DNA of 64,000 bases from Flaccisagitta enflata (taxonomy: Eukaryota > Chaetognatha > Sagittoidea > Aphragmophora), in assembly GCA_965153355.1 (NCBI GenBank), contig OZ231126.1:94674001-94738000 (forward strand), read 5' to 3'. Position 1 is the stretch's first letter. Each line of letters begins with the position of its first letter. The translations under genes were made by a program, and so were the position numbers. Below, in pieces: positions 59,291 through 64,000 of the stretch. The notes beneath the pieces are model-generated. The model worked only from the letters and a program-made list of their open reading frames with translations. It had not been told where the DNA came from and searched no databases.

Positions 59291-60078
59291 CTCAAGCCCT
59301 AACCAGTCGCCTAAGGGCAATATATGGTCAGCAATTCCCATTGCCCTGCTGTGTATGTAGGTGATTGTAGGTGATAGGTAGCAGGGCAGCGGCCCCCGAA
59401 GAGGATGATGTCCTGTAGAATACGGGGACTTTTATTCATTCATCCGTACGTCCGTGTGTGCAGATTTGAGCCTTGAGGCTGGGATTTGAGCCTAGAGGCT
59501 GGGATTTGAGCATCAAGGCTGGGATTTGAGCCTTGAGGCTGGGATTTGAGCCTTGAGGCTAGGATTTGGGCTTTGAACGGGAGGGGGTACAAATATGAAG
59601 AAGGAGAAGGAGAAGGAGAAATTTCTGCATATGTGGAAGCAAAGGTCATTAGAGGCTGGGATCTGAGCCTCAAGGCTGGGATCTGAGCCTCAAGGCTGGG
59701 ATTTGAGCCTTAAGGCCGAGATTTGGGCCTCGAGGCTGGGATTTGAAAATCAAGGCTTGGATTTGAGCATTCAGGCTGGGATTTGACCCTTGAGGCTGGG
59801 ATTTGAGCCTCGACGATGAGCTTTGGGCCTCGAGGATGAGATTGAGCCTTGAGGCTGAGATTTGAGTCTCAAGGCAGGGGGGGGACAAACAAACGGAAGA
59901 ATAAATGGACGAACAAACGAAAGTCCCCCTGTGTTCTACAGGACATCGTCCCCTTTATGGTCGCCGCCCAAAAGGGCTGATTTGAGGCCTGGGAGGGGGG
60001 ACAAACACATGGACAAACGAAAGTCCCCCTGTGTTCTACAGGACTTTGTCCCCTTCGGGGCCACTGCCCAAAAGCTAG
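59291..60078 (+). mobile_element. Family B copy with duplicated right end
   Basis: Head GGTCAGCAATTCCCATTGCC, left arm GGGCAGCGGCCCCCGAAGAG, interior GAGGCTGGGATTTGAGCCT, then two right arms (about 59925-59972 and 60015-60073). Confidence 0.65.
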
Positions 60079-60752
60079 TCATTCAAGGATCACACATGGT
60101 CAGCGGTACCCGATGACCTGCTTGGAGTGATCTGCTGAAGGAGTGGAGTGAGAGCAAGACACAGGGGTGAATTTCCAGACATCTTAAAGGGGCAAATTTG
60201 AGGACATTATCTTGCTGGGGATTTTGTGTCTGAGAGGTTTGATTTTTGGCCTGAGAGGGTTGAATTTTGGCCTGAGAGGGCTAATTTATGGCCTGAGAGG
60301 ATTGATTTTGGCTCTGTAAAAGGCATATTTAGGACCTAAGAGCTAATCTTAGGTCTAAGTGGGTTGATTTTAGGCTTGGAAGGGCTAACATTTGATCTGA
60401 AAGGGTTGATTTGGGGTCTAAAAGGGCTTATTTGGGGCCTGAGGGTGCTGATTTGGGGCCTTAGAGGGCTGATTTGAGATCCAGGAGGAGCCCAAGTAGC
60501 CTAGGGGGGACAGATGGATGTACGGAAGTTTGGAAATTCACCCCTATGTCCTACAGGACATCGGCCCTTTGGGGCTGCTGCCCAAAAAGCTGATTCTAGG
60601 CTGATTTGAGGCCTGAGAGGCTAGACTTATCGCTAGATCTAAGGAGCGACTTACGGATGGACAGACAGATGGGCAAATGTACAAACTGACAAATAAAAGT
60701 CCCCTTCCGTTCTGCAGGACTTGTTTGTCCCCTTTGGTGCCACTGCCCAAAA
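60079..60752 (+). mobile_element. Family B copy plus extra right end
   Basis: Head TCATTCAAGGATCACACATG; the left GGGCAGCGG arm is deleted (runs from GAGAGCAAGA to ACACAGGGGTGAA); interior repeats; right arm at about 60538-60590; a further right arm at about 60700-60752. Confidence 0.65.
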
Positions 60753-60989
60753 GTAGATTTAAGGGTATGAACCATAATTGGGAAAGATGAAGAAAAGGTA
60801 GGGTTACGTGAAAGCAAAAACATATTCCATACCATGGCTAGGAGTCAGTTTAGTGCTTCTATTCTATATCAATTCTAAAGCTGAATAAGTTTGAGAATAA
60901 ATAGTTAACAAAGCAGCATGGTATGGCTCAAATTCGCTACTTCTATTCTTTGAACCGGTTGTTAAGACCATAAGATGAAAAGACTAAGA

Positions 60990-61142
60990 GACTGAATTTA
61001 AATTGATTTGAAATAACTTTAAATAACTTAAAATGACTTAAGATTTCTTAAAATGATATAAAACAACAAAAAAAGCAACCTGTTACCAACAGACTGACAG
61101 ACTGACAGAGTGGGTTGTAGAGTTGCGTGCATGCACCTAAAA
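60990..61142 (-). repeat. Family A copy, GTCATTTTAA form, decayed
   Basis: AATAACTTAAAATGACTTAA words, GACTGACAGACTGACAGAG run, hairpin GTTGCGTGCATGCACCTAAAAA. Confidence 0.6.
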
Positions 61143-61635
61143 ACTGTAAACATGCACTATACCACTTTTACCAGTTCCTATCATTTTAGACTATAGTTAG
61201 TCTAGTTTTGACACTTAGGAAGGCCCCCCAAGACTTCCCTCTGCTTAAAAAGCTTTTTTTTTACCTTTCCGTTCATCAACATCTGTCAAGCAAGACCAAA
61301 CTGAACTCTGTAATTAATCCTTTGGAGTGAAAGAAGGTGAAATTTCATTCAAAATTGTGAATTTGTGATATACCTTATCATCTTTAAGCTAAACTCGAAG
61401 TTATTTTGCTACATTGGAGACGACTTTTGCAAGTTGTTTGGTGCTCTACAGAGGTAATGGGACACCCACGCAACACTGGTAAAGGATCTGTCACTTGCAT
61501 GAAGTTCCAACCAAGCTACTGGACAACAAAGAAAGGATATCAAAGGACCCATAGACAAGACTGAGTGGCAAGAAAATCAAATGGCCAATCATATTTTCAT
61601 GAATTGTCTTTTATGAATTGTCCTTTATTCTGTTC

Positions 61636-61842
<207 letters not shown>

Positions 61843-61849
61843 GTCGATG

Positions 61850-62192
61850 GCCATGCTCTTAATAATCTTAATCCATAATTAGAAAATAGTAACAAAATTT
61901 CTATTTTCTTTTGTAATATTGACAAAAAGCAAATAAAAACATTTGAATGAAAAAACACCACCATGCTTTGCTCAAGTTTTTTCCTAACGAGTCAATGATG
62001 CATCACAGGCACTGGAAAACTCATTTCATCTTAGAAAATAGAAGTAATTATAATACTACTAAAAAAAAAACACGTTAAAAAGCGTTTTTTAGGCTAAAAA
62101 CTCTACTTATACGCAACCTACTATGCATATGATCTCAATTATACTTCCGTTATATGCCACTAGATGATTTTGTTTGAAACTCCAAACTCTAG
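61850..62192. other. No recognised feature
   Basis: A/T-rich; nothing recognised. Confidence 0.3.
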
Positions 62193-62306
62193 TATCAGAT
62201 GAGTGTGCTGAATCGCGAGCCTCAATCCCTCACACCTATCTGATCTTCCCATTGTAAAAAGCTCATATTAACTGTAACAGAATTCCGCTTGAAACAGAAA
62301 AGATTT
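62193..62306 (+). repeat. 114-bp hairpin segment, second copy
   Basis: About 95% like 56229-56342 by eye, hairpin ATCAGATGAGTGTG / CACACCTATCTGAT kept. No flanking 85-bp duplication here. Confidence 0.7.
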
Positions 62307-62684
62307 TTTAGTAAAATTTTAAGATTGTTTATTTGGCAAAATGAAGTGTTTTCATACTAAGGAATTTTTTTTTTTGCAAATCAAGTTTTTGTGATGTTGC
62401 GCTTATCTAGAGACTCCAAAGATTGAGCCAGTTATGACTATAACAAGGTCTTTGGACCTAAGTTGCATGTATTGGCATCTTTACAAGAGATCGGCCAGAC
62501 AGACAGACACACAGACTGGAATTTTCAAAATGACCTTTGAATAAGCGGTCTCCACCTTCGAGTGTATTCTTTTAAGTTTAAATGTGTGAAAAACGCAAAA
62601 AAAGAATGCCTCTAAAATTAGTTGTGACGAACGGACAGAGGGGAATTGGCGGACCAAGGGACCAACGGATCATTAAGTATTTTT

Positions 62685-62907
62685 AGTCGCGTGCACGCGA
62701 CTCTGCACCCCGCTTTGTCCGTCCGACCATCGGTTGGTTGGTTGGTCGGTCGGTCTGTCTGTCGGTCCGTCACATTTTTACTTTTTTTATCAATTTTATT
62801 CCCTTAAGTCCTTTTAGAGTACACTAAGTCATTTTAAGTCATTCTAAGTCATGCTAAGTCATTCTGTAAGTCTTGCACGCGACTTAAAGGGGTTGGCCTT
62901 GTTTAGT
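62685..62907 (+). mobile_element. Family A element, GTCATTTTAA form
   Basis: Hairpin AGTCGCGTGCACGCGACT, GGTTGGTCGGTC run, AAGTCATTTTAAGTCATTCT words, third word TGCACGCGACTTA, end GGGGTTGGCCTTGTTT. Confidence 0.75.
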
Positions 62908-62929
62908 AACATGCGACTAAAAATCCTTT

Positions 62930-63600
62930 GAATGGATAACATGCACTGTCACAATTAACAGAGCTCAAGCATAAGCTCAAGCAACCTTAAATCAAGGCTT
63001 TTGCCATGCATTATCTTTTAGTCAGTGTTTTTATTTTACAAAAAAAAATTAGGCACAAGCTTTATTTAGAAACCATTGCTAATGCAGATGGTGCGCATAA
63101 GGCCATTTTAATCCTGTATTGTTCTATACCAGCACAGAAATGGCGCTCAACCAGAGACTCCAAAGATTGAGACACTGACTTAATGAGTCAGCCATGATGA
63201 TAAAAGCCCATGAAAATAGATAACATGAGCTGTCACAATCAATTGAGCTCATGCGTAAGCTCAAGCACCATGAAATTCAAGACTTTTTACATGTGATATA
63301 AGATTAAGTTCTCTTTTGAGTCCTGAAAAACATGATCCACAAGTATCTTCAAAGAATCATTGCAAGAGGGGCACTGATTGATTCTGTAATACACTGTATG
63401 ATGATCAGAGTAACCATTGCACAAGCAGATGATATCCAAATATCATTTTATTCACTACACTAGCAATTGGTAAGAAATTTGTTGACAATTATTTCATCTA
63501 AGTTGATGCGTGAGCATTTTCAAGGAACCGTTGCACAAGCAAATGGTATGCAAGAGCACTTTTTGATTCTGTAACACATGACCTAAGTAACTAAAAGAGC
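62930..63600 (+). repeat. Diverged direct repeats, ~285-bp spacing
   Basis: GATAACATGCACTGTCACAATTAAC..GAGCTCAAGCATAAGCTCAAGC (62935) recurs at 63220. AGAGACTCCAAAGATTGAG at 62410 recurs at 63153. GTTGCACAAGCAAATGGTAT-like words occur at 63075, 63415 and 63530. Confidence 0.55.
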
Positions 63601-63611
63601 TCGACACCATT

Positions 63612-63735
63612 AAAGACAATTTCTTTTTTTTCTTTTTCTTTTTCTTTTTCTTTTTCTTTTTCTTTTTCTTTTTCTTTTTCTTTTTTTTCTTCTTCTTTTT
63701 CTCCTCTTTTCTTTCCTTTTCTTCTTTTCTCTTTC
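63612..63735 (+). repeat. (CTTTTT)n microsatellite
   Basis: Hexamer TTTTTC run adjoining a family B end. Confidence 0.9.
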
Positions 63736-63737
63736 CT

Positions 63738-64000
63738 CTCTTTTTGGGCAGCGGCCCCAAAGGGGTCGATGACCTGTGCTTTCACACATATTGGGAATTT
63801 TCTCCTTCTCCTACATCAATACCCGCCCCCCAGCTTTGAGGCCCAAATTCTAGTCCCAAGACCCAAATCCCAGTCCTGTGGCCCAAATCCTATCCAGAAG
63901 GACCAAATCCTAGCATCAAGGCCAAAATTCTAGCCTGGAGACCCAAATCCCTGCCTTAAGGTCCAAGTGTCATTGTTTAGGCTCAAACCCCAGCCGTGAG
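63738..64000 (-). mobile_element. Family B element, cut by window end
   Basis: GGGCAGCGGCCCCAAAGGGG, CACACATATTGGGAATTTTC (as in 46752), then GAGGCCCAAATTCTAG interior repeats running off the window. Confidence 0.7.

Larger units (their letters stand above)
58721..61526. mobile_element. Long-TIR element M (arms ~260 bp)
   Basis: 58721-58981 and 61258-61526 are inverted copies (for example CAGTGTTGCGTGGGTGT / ACACCCACGCAACACTG style, ACAACTTGCAAAAGTCGTCT / AGACGACTTTTGCAAGTTGT, CAGATGTTGATGAA). Between them lie nested B copies and one A copy. No transposase frame. Confidence 0.7.

Overview
This window is eukaryotic, almost certainly metazoan, and looks like marine-invertebrate DNA. It has spliced genes with GT-AG and GC-AG introns, a non-LTR retrotransposon with separate ORF1 and ORF2, a (TTAGGG)n patch, very long (GA)n, (CAA)n and (GT)n microsatellites, and a dense nest of DNA transposons and foldback repeats. 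I see no rRNA, tRNA, CRISPR array or bacterial-style operon. The species cannot be fixed from the sequence alone.

Layout. 1-13 kb: microsatellites, a 71-bp satellite (3.65-4.86 kb), a compound GA/CAGA satellite (7.27-8.07 kb) and copies of two dispersed families. Family A is a ~130-380 bp element ending in a covarying GTCGCG-type hairpin. Family B is an inverted-end element with a GGGCAGCGGCCCC terminus and a tandem-repeat interior. 14.4-16.2 kb: a large palindrome. 17.1-18.3 kb: two nested TIR elements, each with a 9-bp target duplication, the outer one carrying a telomere-like array. 20.8-24.6 kb: the last two coding exons of an unrecognised host gene on the minus strand. 25.2-56.0 kb: a symmetric structure in which ~530-bp and 180-bp tandem repeats form long inverted arms around a central minus-strand gene (42.4-48.3 kb). 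The left arm has been stretched by a minisatellite (29.7-39.5 kb) with hAT-like and TTAA-flanked insertions, the right arm by a 4.2-kb LINE (50.2-54.4 kb). 56-64 kb: further foldback elements, a nested cluster of B copies and microsatellites.

The main result is the central gene. Seven exons on the minus strand join without a frame break into an 861-residue protein with the architecture of RAG1. It has N-terminal paired-cysteine zinc motifs, then candidate core residues D376/D377, D593, C612/C615, H797/H802 and E819/E823. Several spacings equal those of vertebrate RAG1: D to CxxC is 19 residues, and H to H is 5. It lacks a recognisable RAG2 partner, carries a ~150-residue acidic insert inside the catalytic core, and is tightly bracketed by mirror-image 180-bp repeats. 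It is therefore a candidate autonomous RAG1-like (Transib/ProtoRAG-related) transposon of unusual form. All coordinates and splice sites were read by eye; similarity claims rest on recalled family features, not on database searches.
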